Assembly (NCBI GenBank): GCA_902607215.1
Contig: CACLJJ010000005.1
Coordinates: 1-41,695 of the forward strand
Origin: an uncultured Pelagibacteraceae bacterium
GTDB taxonomy: Bacteria > Pseudomonadota > Alphaproteobacteria > Pelagibacterales > Pelagibacteraceae
Direction of reading: 5' to 3'
DNA: 41,695 nucleotides
Part shown: positions 10,505-19,629 of the stretch, in pieces
Layout: the number at the start of each line of letters is the position of its first letter
Position numbering within the stretch: the first letter of the stretch is position 1
The notes under the pieces: generated by a model
Seen by the model: only the letters and a program-made list of their open reading frames with translations
Told to the model about the DNA's origin: nothing
Database searches by the model: none
Translations under genes and position numbers: made by a program

Positions 10505-12193
10505 TTAATAAAACTCTACATATTTTGTGGCTAAAATAGGCCCAATTCTTTCTATAATTTTGCCTGCAATTTCAACTGAAGTCCAACCAGCTGTATTTCT
10601 CCAATTTCCTTTGTAGGGAAGTCTTCCATCTCTGTAGTGATAAACGTATTCTTTATTCGGCTTTGGCTCATCAAGCAAAACTATTAAAACATATTTTGGT
10701 TTTGATGTTGGAAAAATTGCTGCAAAAGTATTAACTTTTTTCTTGGAATAAACCCCATTAATTGATTTTTGGGCAGTTCCTGTTTTTCCACCCACCTCAT
10801 ATCCAGCTACGTTAGCAAAACCTGCGGTTCCTTCTTCTGTCGATACAATTTTTCTTAAAACTAAATTTACTTTTTTTGAAATTCCTTTTTTTAATAATCT
10901 TTTTCTTTTTTCTGTAATAGTTTTTATATCTTTTTTAATTAATGTTGGCTTAATATCATAACCACCATTTGCAATTATTGAATATCCTTTTGCTAGTTGC
11001 AACGGAGTAGTTGTTATTCCGTGCCCAAAAGAAGCTGTAGCAAGCTTACATTTTCCCCATTTAAAGGGAATTGGTTGACCAACCTCTTCAATATCAAATT
11101 CAATTTTGTTTAAAACATCGATGTTTTGTAAAAATTTTTTAAATTTTTCTTCTCCTACTTTTTGTCCAATTCTGACTGAACCAATATTGCCTGATCTTAT
11201 TAAAATTTGTTCAGCCGTTAAATCTGTTGGTATTTTATCGTCATATTCGCCGATAGGTCTTCCTGCACAATAAATTTTTTTTTCTAAACCTATAAATGAT
11301 GTTTTAGGTTCAATCTTTCCTTCGTTTAAACCGGCAGCAAATGTGAAAGTTTTAAAAACAGAGCCAAGTTCGTAAACTCCTTTTGTGGCTCTATTAATAT
11401 AGTTTACATTTTTAATTTCCTCTCTTTTATTTAAATCAAAATCGGGTAATGAGATCATAGAAAGAATTTCTCCGGTATTTACGTTCATTAAAATTGATGC
11501 GGCCCCAATGTTTTTAAAAACTTCTTGTGCTTTAATTAATTCTTCTCTTATTAAAAATTGAATATTTGAGTCTAATGTTAATTCAATAGGTTTTTCATTT
11601 GATTTTAATTTTTTATCAAAAGATTTTTCTAATCCAGATATACCATTATTATCATCGTCAATTTGCCCCACTATGTGACTAAATAAATTTTTCTGTGGAT
11701 AAATTCTTGATATTTTTTGTTCTGCTATTATAGACTTCTCGCCAAGAAGTCTTACTTTATCAAAGTTTTCAGGTGACATTTTTTTTTCAATATAAAAAAA
11801 TTTATTTTTTGATAATTTTTTTGCTACCTCGTCATAATTCTTATTTGGAAAAATTATTTGTAATTTAAGTAAGAGTTTTTTTTTGTCTTTTACAAATTTT
11901 GGATCAATTCCAACATTGCTAGTAATAACTGATTTAGCTATAATATTTCCATTTACATCTATTATATCGGATCTAAAATTTTTTTTTATTGCTGATAATT
12001 TAATAATTTTTTTATTAGATACTGAACCAAAATAAAAAATTTTTATTGAAAAAAGTAAAGAAATAATAAAAAAAATAAAAAAAATAAAAGCAATTCTATT
12101 AAAAGAAATATTTAAATTAGATATATTTTTTTTAAATAAAAATTCATTATTATAATCTGTTAGCGATAGTTTTTCGTTTGTTTCTTTACTCAT
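10505..12193 (-). CDS. ftsI: division transpeptidase / penicillin-binding protein 3
   Basis: N-terminal TM, ELGSVFKTFTFAAGL (SxxK), RSGNIGSVRIG (SxN as SGN), GGKTGTAQK (KTG). Confidence 0.93.
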   Translation of the reverse strand: MSKETNEKLSLTDYNNEFLFKKNISNLNISFNRIAFIFFIFFIISLLFSIKIFYFGSVSNKKIIKLSAIKKNFRSDIIDVNGNIIAKSVITSNVGIDPKFVKDKKKLLLKLQIIFPNKNYDEVAKKLSKNKFFYIEKKMSPENFDKVRLLGEKSIIAEQKISRIYPQKNLFSHIVGQIDDDNNGISGLEKSFDKKLKSNEKPIELTLDSNIQFLIREELIKAQEVFKNIGAASILMNVNTGEILSMISLPDFDLNKREEIKNVNYINRATKGVYELGSVFKTFTFAAGLNEGKIEPKTSFIGLEKKIYCAGRPIGEYDDKIPTDLTAEQILIRSGNIGSVRIGQKVGEEKFKKFLQNIDVLNKIEFDIEEVGQPIPFKWGKCKLATASFGHGITTTPLQLAKGYSIIANGGYDIKPTLIKKDIKTITEKRKRLLKKGISKKVNLVLRKIVSTEEGTAGFANVAGYEVGGKTGTAQKSINGVYSKKKVNTFAAIFPTSKPKYVLIVLLDEPKPNKEYVYHYRDGRLPYKGNWRNTAGWTSVEIAGKIIERIGPILATKYVEFY

Positions 12194-12488
12194 TTTTATT
12201 AAGATTTTTAATTACAATTAATCCATCATGTTCTTTTAAAATTTTAACATTTAAAATATTTAATGGAACATACTCATCTTCAAAAATAGAATTTTTATGT
12301 TCAATTAATTTTTGAGGTGAACTGAGATAATTGTTTTCTAAAAAAATATAATCATATTTTTCACTTAAAATACTTAAATTTTCACGAACATCATATATTT
12401 GATTTTCTAGTTTTTTTGAAGAATTTTTAATTAAAGCAGTTGATAAAATAAGAAAAAGAATAGAAGAAATTAAAAAAAAAAATTTCAT
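12186..12488 (-). CDS. ftsL: FtsL-like short division protein (one TM plus coiled coil)
   Basis: 100 aa, N-terminal hydrophobic helix followed by coiled-coil-like region, located between rsmH and ftsI; assigned mainly by synteny. Confidence 0.7.
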   Translation of the reverse strand: MKFFFLISSILFLILSTALIKNSSKKLENQIYDVRENLSILSEKYDYIFLENNYLSSPQKLIEHKNSIFEDEYVPLNILNVKILKEHDGLIVIKNLNKNE

Positions 12489-13498
12489 AATTTTTTTGAC
12501 AAACTTTCTATTTCTAATAATTTTTCAAATTCTTTTAAAAACTCTTTTTCAAAATTTTTTTCATTACTAATTTTAATTGCATATCGAAGTTTTGCTGATC
12601 TGGATGGTTTATTTATTCTTATTTCTTGTTTGCTCGGTAAAATTGGTTTCTTTGTTCCTAGTTTTAGTACTTTTTTTTCTTTTGAAGGTTCTGGATAATA
12701 TCTTGAGATTTTTTTTTGTTCGGAAAGATTTTTAAAAAAAAATTTTATTATCTTATCTTCTAAAGAATGAAATGAGATAAGCAATATTAATCCTTTTTTA
12801 TCTATAATTTTAACCGTTTTAATTAACCCATAGATTAACTCGCTAATTTCTTTATTTACAAAAATTCTTAGTGCTTGAAAAACTTTTGTAGCATTGTGAA
12901 TACTTTTATATTTTTTTTTTTTTTTTACAGAATTAATTATTTTTACAAGCTTTTGAGTATCAATTTCACCTTTGGCTCTCTCTAGTATAATTTTTTTAGA
13001 AATTATCTTGCTTTTTTCTTCATCTCCAAAAAATTTGAAAATTAACTCTAAATCTTTTTGTTCAAGTTTATTTACTACATCTGAAGCTGAGAATTCATTA
13101 ATACCCATTCTCATATTAAGTAAACCAGTACTTTCAAATGATAATCCTTTTTTTGGATCTTTAATTTGAGTGTATGAGTACCCTAAATCAAAAATAACAC
13201 CTCTAATTGTGGAATTTTTATAATCTATTTCATCTATATCGCTAAATTTTTTATTATAAAAAATAAAACGATTTTTATTTTTTTTCTCTAGAGTTTCGGC
13301 AACTTTTTTGCAATCAATATCTCGATCTAATGCAATTACTTCTGTTTTTGGAAATTTTAAAATTGACTCTGAATAGCCACCTTGTCCAAATGTACAATCG
13401 ATAAATGTGCCACCATTTTGAGGGGAAATAATGCTAAGAATTTCGTTTAGCAGTACCGGATAATGTTCTTCATTATTCGATAAAATGGTGGCATTCAT
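12485..13498 (-). CDS. rsmH: 16S rRNA (cytosine1402-N4)-methyltransferase
   Basis: HYPVLLNEIL, FIDCTFGQGGYSESIL, LDRD, GVIFDLGYSYTQI, FQALRIFVNKE, LISFHSLEDKIIK motifs. Confidence 0.96.
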   Translation of the reverse strand: MNATILSNNEEHYPVLLNEILSIISPQNGGTFIDCTFGQGGYSESILKFPKTEVIALDRDIDCKKVAETLEKKNKNRFIFYNKKFSDIDEIDYKNSTIRGVIFDLGYSYTQIKDPKKGLSFESTGLLNMRMGINEFSASDVVNKLEQKDLELIFKFFGDEEKSKIISKKIILERAKGEIDTQKLVKIINSVKKKKKYKSIHNATKVFQALRIFVNKEISELIYGLIKTVKIIDKKGLILLISFHSLEDKIIKFFFKNLSEQKKISRYYPEPSKEKKVLKLGTKKPILPSKQEIRINKPSRSAKLRYAIKISNEKNFEKEFLKEFEKLLEIESLSKKL

Positions 13499-13516
13499 CT
13501 ATTTTTTTGAAGACTA

Positions 13517-14953
13517 TTAATTTTTTTGTCTTCTTAAAAATGCCGGAATTTCAAACTCATCTTCTTCATCTGTATTATTAGATTCTTCAATCAACTCTGG
13601 AACTTCATTATTTGCATCAAATAAATCAGGTGTTTCTTCTTCTATTCCAAAATTTTCTAATCCATTAGACTCTTTATTGTTCTCAACGGCTTCATCCTTA
13701 AGTATCAAGCTATCATCATCATTACTATTCATCATGAACTCTGCCGCACCTACATCACTATTAATATTTATACTTTCATCCAAAATTTCATCTTGGCTTA
13801 AATTGCTGTCACTGTTTAAAACAGTTTCAGTTTCAACTTTTAAAGCATTTGCACCACTAGTAATTGGATTGGCTGATGCTGAAAAATTAAATGCCTGAGA
13901 ATTATTCAATGTAGAAAAATCTGAATAACCTGGGTTTCTATTTTGAATTCTATGAACCATATTTATTACAGATTTTGACTCTGGCTGTTGTCCATCAAGA
14001 GCTGTCGCCACTAATGAAACTCTAACTTTACCATCTAAAGATGGGTCAGTTATAGATCCAATAATTATCTCTGCTCCATTGTCTACTTCTGATCTGATTT
14101 TGTTAACAATTTCATCTACTTCAAAAAGTGTTAAATCTTCTCCGCCCGTAATATTTATTAAAAGACCTTTTGCACCTCTTAAAGAATAATCATCAATCAA
14201 TGGATTATTAAGTGCCATATCAGTTGCTTTTTGAGCTCTTCCTTCTCCTTCTGCTTCTCCAGTTCCCATCATTGCCTTGCCCATAGAACTCATTACTGTT
14301 TCTACGTCAGCAAAGTCCAAATTTACCAATCCTTCTTTAACCATTAAATCAGTAATACTTTGAACTCCATGTCTCAATATATCATTTGATAATCTAAAAG
14401 ATTCTCTAAATGTCGTTTTTTCATTTGCAATTTTAAATAGGTTTTGATTGGGAATTACTATGATTGTATCAACATGTTTTCTTAATTCTTCTAAGCCTTG
14501 TTGACCCCTTCTCATCCTTGATGGAGCTTCATACAAAAATGGCAAAGTTACAACACCAACTGTTAAAATATTCAATTCTTTGGCAGCTCTAGCAATTACA
14601 TGTGCTGCGCCAGTTCCTGTTCCACCACCCATGCCCGCGGTAATGAAAACCATGTTTGCTCCTTTTAATAAATCTATGATGTCGTTTAAAGATTCATCTG
14701 CTGCAGCTTGACCAATTTCAATTTTGGCTCCTGCACCCAATCCTTTTGTTAAATTTAATCCTATTTGAACTTTTTGTTTTGCCTTACTTGCTTTTAAATC
14801 CTGTGCATCAGTATTTACCGCAACAAATTCAACTCCTTCCACGCCCGAGTCTATCATTTCATTTATTGCATTTCCTCCTGCGCCACCCACACCTAATACT
14901 AGAATTCTAGGTTTTAGTTCTTTTATATCTGGTGTTCTAAAGTTTATTGTCAT
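13517..14953 (-). CDS. ftsZ: cell division GTPase FtsZ
   Basis: [23 protein letters not shown] tubulin signature, C-terminal peptide [14 protein letters not shown]. Confidence 0.98.
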   Translation of the reverse strand: MTINFRTPDIKELKPRILVLGVGGAGGNAINEMIDSGVEGVEFVAVNTDAQDLKASKAKQKVQIGLNLTKGLGAGAKIEIGQAAADESLNDIIDLLKGANMVFITAGMGGGTGTGAAHVIARAAKELNILTVGVVTLPFLYEAPSRMRRGQQGLEELRKHVDTIIVIPNQNLFKIANEKTTFRESFRLSNDILRHGVQSITDLMVKEGLVNLDFADVETVMSSMGKAMMGTGEAEGEGRAQKATDMALNNPLIDDYSLRGAKGLLINITGGEDLTLFEVDEIVNKIRSEVDNGAEIIIGSITDPSLDGKVRVSLVATALDGQQPESKSVINMVHRIQNRNPGYSDFSTLNNSQAFNFSASANPITSGANALKVETETVLNSDSNLSQDEILDESININSDVGAAEFMMNSNDDDSLILKDEAVENNKESNGLENFGIEEETPDLFDANNEVPELIEESNNTDEEDEFEIPAFLRRQKN

Positions 14954-14963
14954 TTTCCCCCTC

Positions 14964-15419
14964 TTAATTGTTTAGTTGTTTTTCCCATTTAAGGCTTGCT
15001 CTATGAAGGTTGGATTTTCTTTTTGCATTTACCCTAAATTTTTCAAAGATTGTTGGTTCCCATATTTGAAACGTTTTTCCTTGACCAACAAATAACATGT
15101 TGTTTTTTATTTTTGCATGTTTTAATAATTTTAATGTTAATGAAATTCTACCTTCACTATCAAATTGTAAATTAATACTTTCCGAAAGTATTGAAGTTGC
15201 AAAATAATCCTTTTTTTCCTCAAAAGGATTTAGCGCATCAATTGTGTTTGAAATTTTTTCTATCCTGTCCTGTGGCCATGCTTCAATCGACAGATTGTTA
15301 AATGATGGATAACAAACAACTCCGTTATAACCTAAGTTTGAAAGGTATGATCTAAAGGACGCTGGCACGGACACCCTCCCTTTTTTGTCTAATCTGTTTT
15401 CGTATGTAGATAAAAACAT
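14964..15419 (-). CDS. mraZ: transcriptional regulator MraZ (AbrB-like fold)
   Basis: [44 protein letters not shown] repeated SpoVT/AbrB motifs; first gene of dcw operon. Confidence 0.93.
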   Translation of the reverse strand: MFLSTYENRLDKKGRVSVPASFRSYLSNLGYNGVVCYPSFNNLSIEAWPQDRIEKISNTIDALNPFEEKKDYFATSILSESINLQFDSEGRISLTLKLLKHAKIKNNMLFVGQGKTFQIWEPTIFEKFRVNAKRKSNLHRASLKWEKQLNN

Positions 15420-15430
15420 AATACATATAA

Positions 15431-15473
15431 TCCCTTTAAATCCCTTATTTGGGAATATATGGGATAATATGGG
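15431..15473 (-). promoter_or_regulatory. Candidate MraZ operator: TCCC at 15431 and 15441, TGGG at 15450, 15460 and 15470 (10-bp phasing)
   Basis: Plus strand reads tccctttaaatcccttatttgggaatatatgggataatatggg; TGGGN repeats with 5-nt spacers are the known MraZ-box architecture. Confidence 0.7.
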
Positions 15474-15492
15474 TTTTCAACCTATACGTCAA
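15464..15492 (-). promoter_or_regulatory. Candidate sigma70 promoter of the dcw operon: TTGACG-N17-TATTAT
   Basis: Minus strand TTGACG (plus 15487-15492), 17-nt spacer, TATTAT (plus 15464-15469), ~45 nt upstream of the mraZ ATG. Confidence 0.72.
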
Positions 15493-15597
15493 TAAATTAT
15501 TTGGGGTGATTTGTGGTCATATTTTTGATAAACACAAAGTATAGTTTTTTCTTATAATTTAAAATAATGTAGTGAAATAAATATCAAATTCTTGATG

Positions 15598-15959
15598 CTG
15601 CCAGACAAACTATAAGCCGGGTTCTGTCTTTCAAACTTATCATTTGTCTAGGCTTAAAATCACTTTTAAGCTCAAGCAACCAACCCTGATGACTAGCCAA
15701 AGACTGCTTTTAGTTTTTCAACATTGTCATCTCTACTTGGTCTTGCTCTCGGTGGGGTTTTCCATGCGCTAATTGTTGCCAATATAGCCGGTGTGCTCTT
15801 ACCACACCTTTTCACCCTTGCCTTGTTAAGGCGGTTTATTTTCTGTGGCACTATCCCTAGGGTCGCCCCCGCCAGGTATTACCTGGCACCGTGTCTCTGT
15901 AGAGCCCGGACTTTCCTCTTCAACAATAAAGTCAAAGCGACAAGTCATTTGTCTGGCAG
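15598..15959 (-). ncRNA. rnpB: RNase P RNA (bacterial type A)
   Basis: Minus strand carries GAGGAAAGTCCGGGCTC near the 5' end and AACCCGGCTTATAG near the 3' end; 12-bp terminal pairing CTGCCAGACAAA...TTTGTCTGGCAG. Confidence 0.95.
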
Positions 15960-16005
15960 AATCAACTTATTAATAATTCGTAATTTTTCAAGAAAAATAT
16001 GAGCA

Positions 16006-16710
16006 CTAAATTAGATTTTTGCTTATTTTCAAGCATTCTTGATCAATTTTTCCATCAACTAAATGAGGTCTAAATCTCCTTTGAAAGGCTTTAATAGTTT
16101 TAATTAGGTCTTTGCTTAGATATCCAATTTTAATAAGATTTTTTAAAAATTCATCTTTTCCTATTTTGTCACACTTTTTTTTTCTTAAACTTTTAATTTT
16201 TTTTTTTTTAATATTATGCCAGATTGATAACTTTTTCTTTGCCAAATATTCCCATGGAAATTTTTCTCCTGGGTCTTTTTTCCTATCTGGAGCAATATCT
16301 GAGTGACCTAAAATATTTTCTTTACTAATTTTATATTTTTTTACTAGATGTTTTATTAAAATAACCGTTGACTTTATTTGTTTATTGGTAAAATTTTTAT
16401 ACCCAAAAGTATGTCCGGGATTAGTTATTTCAATTCCTATAGATTTGCTGTTTAGAGAGCTTTCAGTTTTCCACATTGATTTGCCCGCATGCCATGCAAT
16501 ATATAAATCTGGTACCATTAAAATAATTTGCCCCCTTTGAGTTATTAAATAATGACTGCTTACCTTTGATTGTGTTTTAGTTAATCTTTTTAAAGCCGCT
16601 TTTTCACTTTTCATTCCAGTGTAGTGAATAATTATAAATTTTATTCGTTTTTTTGATCGTTTTTTCTTATTAAAATTAGGAGAGTAATTTTTTAACGTAT
16701 TTATTGACAT
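16006..16710 (-). CDS. N-acetylmuramoyl-L-alanine amidase (Amidase_2/AmpD-like) with C-terminal peptidoglycan-binding-like segment
   Basis: IKFIIIHYTGMKS, SSHYLITQRGQI, AWHAGKS, IGIEITNPGH, GHSDIAPDRKKDPGEKFPW motifs. Confidence 0.9.
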   Translation of the reverse strand: MSINTLKNYSPNFNKKKRSKKRIKFIIIHYTGMKSEKAALKRLTKTQSKVSSHYLITQRGQIILMVPDLYIAWHAGKSMWKTESSLNSKSIGIEITNPGHTFGYKNFTNKQIKSTVILIKHLVKKYKISKENILGHSDIAPDRKKDPGEKFPWEYLAKKKLSIWHNIKKKKIKSLRKKKCDKIGKDEFLKNLIKIGYLSKDLIKTIKAFQRRFRPHLVDGKIDQECLKISKNLI

Positions 16711-16713
16711 TTT

Positions 16714-16741
16714 TTGACTTTTTTTTGTCTATTTTTATATA
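16714..16741 (+). promoter_or_regulatory. Candidate promoter of mlaAC: TTGACT-N16-TATATA
   Basis: TTGACT at 16714-16719 and TATATA at 16736-16741 in the divergent amidase/mlaA gap. Confidence 0.4.
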
Positions 16742-16781
16742 TTTACATTATATATAAATCCCATATAGAAACTCTTAAATT

Positions 16782-17543
16782 ATGAAAAAAATATTAGTAA
16801 TTATTTTAATGAATTTAATGATTGGTGGCATTGCAATAGCAGGAACCGAAACAAAAGAAGTTAAAGATTGTTTTGAAGGCGTAAACAGAGCAACTTTTGC
16901 ATTTAATCAAGGTCTAGATAAAACAATTTTTGAACCTATTGCTAAAGGGTATAGAAAATTACCATCACCTATAAGAACTGGAACTGGAAATGTCGTAAGT
17001 AATCTATCAAACTTAGTCACTATACCAAATAATATACTTCAAGGTGATTTGAAAACTGCAGGAATAAATACTGCAAGATTAGCAGTAAATACTACTCTTG
17101 GTATTTTGGGAATATTTGATATTGCTCAACAGATGGGCTTTGTAAAAGATTATAAAAAAGAAGACTATGGACAAACATTGGGCACTTGGGGAGTTGGCGA
17201 AGGTTGTTATTTGGTACTTCCAATTTTAGGCCCCTCAACAGTTAGAGATACGGTAGGCTCTGTAACAAGTTTGCTGGGTGGTGATCCATGGTACAATGTT
17301 ACAGTTAAAAATGACACACAATATTTCAAAGATTCAGACTACTACATTTCTAGAGGAACTAATGGAATAGATTTTAGAGCAAAAAATATTGAGTCATTTG
17401 ATAACCTAGAAGAAAATTCATTAGATTTTTATGCATCTGTTAGAAGTTTGTTTTTGCAGGACAGAAGACAAAAAATCTTAAATTCAAATAAGATTATTGA
17501 TACCCAAGACGATAGCGATTGGGATGAAATACAATCTAACTAA
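16782..17543 (+). CDS. mlaA: phospholipid-binding lipoprotein/intermembrane transport protein MlaA (VacJ family)
   Basis: DCFEGVNRATFAFNQGLD, YRKLPSPIRTG, NNILQGDLK, EDYGQTLGTWGVGEGCYLVLPILGPSTVRDTVG. Confidence 0.93.
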   Translation: MKKILVIILMNLMIGGIAIAGTETKEVKDCFEGVNRATFAFNQGLDKTIFEPIAKGYRKLPSPIRTGTGNVVSNLSNLVTIPNNILQGDLKTAGINTARLAVNTTLGILGIFDIAQQMGFVKDYKKEDYGQTLGTWGVGEGCYLVLPILGPSTVRDTVGSVTSLLGGDPWYNVTVKNDTQYFKDSDYYISRGTNGIDFRAKNIESFDNLEENSLDFYASVRSLFLQDRRQKILNSNKIIDTQDDSDWDEIQSN

Positions 17544-17558
17544 ATTTTAACTAATTAA

Positions 17559-18155
17559 ATGCTGAAAAAAAAATTTAAATTATCTTTAATTTTAATCATT
17601 TTAGTAAGTTTTATTCAAAATGCTTTTTCATTAGAACCTAATATTTTTGTACAATCTACAGTAAATAGAGCTTCACAAGTATTGAGTGATTCTATCTCTA
17701 AAGAACAAAAAGTGGAAAAACTTAAAATAATTGCAAAAGATACTGTAGATATTAGAGGAGTGGGTTTTTATAGTCTTGGTAAATATAGAAAAACACTAAA
17801 TGATAACCAAAAAAAGAAGTATATAGATCTTTTCGAAAAATATTTTTTAAAGAGTTTCTCTAGCAGATTATCAGAATACTCTAATCCTAAAATTAATGTT
17901 AATTCCCAAGAAAAAATAAATGAAAATTATACAATTGTATCAAGTACATTGGTTGCAACAAAAAAAAGACCAGAGGTTAAAATTGATTGGAGAGTTTATA
18001 CAAAGAATCCTGAAAAGCCATTAATTAGAGATCTAATCATTGAAGGTTTAAGTTTAGCAAGAACTCAAAAAGAAGAGTTTGCCTCAATATTAAATAGCAA
18101 TGACGGAAACATAAACGCTTTATTTGCCAGTCTAGAAAAATTTATAAATAACTAA
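17559..18155 (+). CDS. mlaC: phospholipid-binding protein MlaC (Ttg2D family)
   Basis: Signal peptide; FEKYFLKSFSSRLSEYSNPKI, VDWRVYTKNPEKPLIRDLIIEGLSLARTQKEEFASIL; adjacent to mlaA. Confidence 0.9.
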   Translation: MLKKKFKLSLILIILVSFIQNAFSLEPNIFVQSTVNRASQVLSDSISKEQKVEKLKIIAKDTVDIRGVGFYSLGKYRKTLNDNQKKKYIDLFEKYFLKSFSSRLSEYSNPKINVNSQEKINENYTIVSSTLVATKKRPEVKIDWRVYTKNPEKPLIRDLIIEGLSLARTQKEEFASILNSNDGNINALFASLEKFINN

Positions 18156-18162
18156 AAACTTT

Positions 18163-18239
18163 TGGTGGGCCCGCCAGGACTCGAACCTGGGACCAATACA
18201 TTATGAGTGTACTGCTCTAACCAACTGAGCTACAGGCCC
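18163..18239 (-). tRNA. tRNA with CAT anticodon (elongator Met or Ile2/lysidine type; slight lean to Ile2)
   Basis: Minus strand GGGCCTGTAGCTCAGTTGGTTAGAGCAGTACACTCATAATGTATTGGTCCCAGGTTCGAGTCCTGGCGGGCCCACCA: acceptor, D, anticodon (CTCATAA loop) and T arms fold; CCA encoded. Confidence 0.93.
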
Positions 18240-18334
18240 TTGTAATTTTTTAGTTTTTACTTTGTTTTTTGTTTTCAATCAAGAACAGAAAACAATGTAA
18301 TATTTGTTATGTTGTATCGCTCTTATATATAGGC

Positions 18335-19597
18335 TTATTTTTTTTCAAAAATATTTGTTTTAGAATTGCAAGCATACATAATTGATAGATTTAGCCAAAA
18401 AAATGTAGAATTAAAATCACCAAAAAAAGATCCACTTGGTAAAAACGGTAAAAAATTAATAATCAAATATATTAAACATCCTAATTGTATCGAATTTCTA
18501 GATAAAATAATAATTTTTAGATTTTTAAACATCATTGTGAATATAAGTGACAGAAGTATTATCGTTCCTACGGCTCCATGTTCAGACAGAAATTCAAAAT
18601 AAATTTGATGGGGGTGCGTACTATATTCATAATCATCTTTAATATTTTCATCTCTGCTAGTCACAACTCTATAATTTTTGTTTCCAACGCCAAAAAATGG
18701 ATAATCCTTAAATATTGCAATCCCAGATCCATATAATTCAAAGTAATGCTGATTTTTTACAAAGCTCAATAATTTTTCACTATCAGAAAAATGATATATA
18801 AACATATTATAATATCTATTTTTCAAATAACTTGAATTTACTATTGCAAATGAAAAAATAATAATGACACTTAATAATGTAAGTATTTTAAACTTAAAGT
18901 TTAATCTTTTATTTAAAATAAAAAAAAGGATTAGTCCTAGTGCCACTTTAATTCCATTTGATCTTTCTCCAGTTATTAAAACAGCCAAAAATAAAACAAA
19001 TATTATAAAAACTAACAAAAGTTTAAATCTTAAATCCTTTTCAATAAACTTATCAAAAAAATAACCTATAATTATAAATATAAAGGCATTTAAATATCCA
19101 CCAACAATTGGTTCATCTTTAAAAAAACTAACAATTCTATCTCCATAAAGTTTGCCATAACCTAAAATATTCTCTCCAAAGTAAAACTCTATAAAAGAGT
19201 CAATTGCAACTATAATTATTACTAAAGACCAAAAGCTAAAAATATTATTTGTTTTATTAGATAACTTAAAAAAGTAATTAACTACAATAAATAGTAAAAT
19301 ATACCTAATAAATCCAAAATTTCTACTAGCACTCATTTCAAAATCAATCGCAATAAAAGAATTAAATATTAAATAAAAATAAATAAATATTAAAAAAATA
19401 AGTGTTAAATTATTAAAAATTTCTTTTTTGATATTTCTTATAGAAAATATTAAAAAAACAATTAAAATAATTAAAATATTTATTAAAGAAGCAGATGATC
19501 CAATTATGACTGAGATTGGAATTAAGGAAAATAAAAATAAATATACTCTCTCAATATTGTTATTTATCATAAATTTTAGTTTATAAAGTATCCACAA
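18335..19597 (-). CDS. O-antigen ligase/polymerase family (Wzy_C/WaaL-like) membrane protein
   Basis: Many TM segments; FGVGNKNYRVV...THPHQIYFEFLSEHGAVGTI is the typical Wzy_C loop. Confidence 0.8.
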   Translation of the reverse strand: MWILYKLKFMINNNIERVYLFLFSLIPISVIIGSSASLINILIILIVFLIFSIRNIKKEIFNNLTLIFLIFIYFYLIFNSFIAIDFEMSASRNFGFIRYILLFIVVNYFFKLSNKTNNIFSFWSLVIIIVAIDSFIEFYFGENILGYGKLYGDRIVSFFKDEPIVGGYLNAFIFIIIGYFFDKFIEKDLRFKLLLVFIIFVLFLAVLITGERSNGIKVALGLILFFILNKRLNFKFKILTLLSVIIIFSFAIVNSSYLKNRYYNMFIYHFSDSEKLLSFVKNQHYFELYGSGIAIFKDYPFFGVGNKNYRVVTSRDENIKDDYEYSTHPHQIYFEFLSEHGAVGTIILLSLIFTMMFKNLKIIILSRNSIQLGCLIYLIINFLPFLPSGSFFGDFNSTFFWLNLSIMYACNSKTNIFEKK

Positions 19598-19629
19598 GCT
19601 ATCCTTAAATATTTAAACAATATTGTAGA

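Noticed and set aside
10981-11220. ftsI SxN motif present as SGN rather than SSN
   Set aside because: SGN occurs in other class B PBPs; not enough to claim altered function.
12900-12925. Long T-runs inside rsmH and neighbouring genes as terminators
   Set aside because: They encode Lys-rich segments on the minus strand and lack preceding GC-rich hairpins; typical of the AT bias.
15724-16002. 92-aa plus-strand ORF MSSLLGLALGGVFHALIV...
   Set aside because: Lies mostly antisense over rnpB (RNase P RNA); the apparent hydrophobicity comes from structured-RNA sequence.
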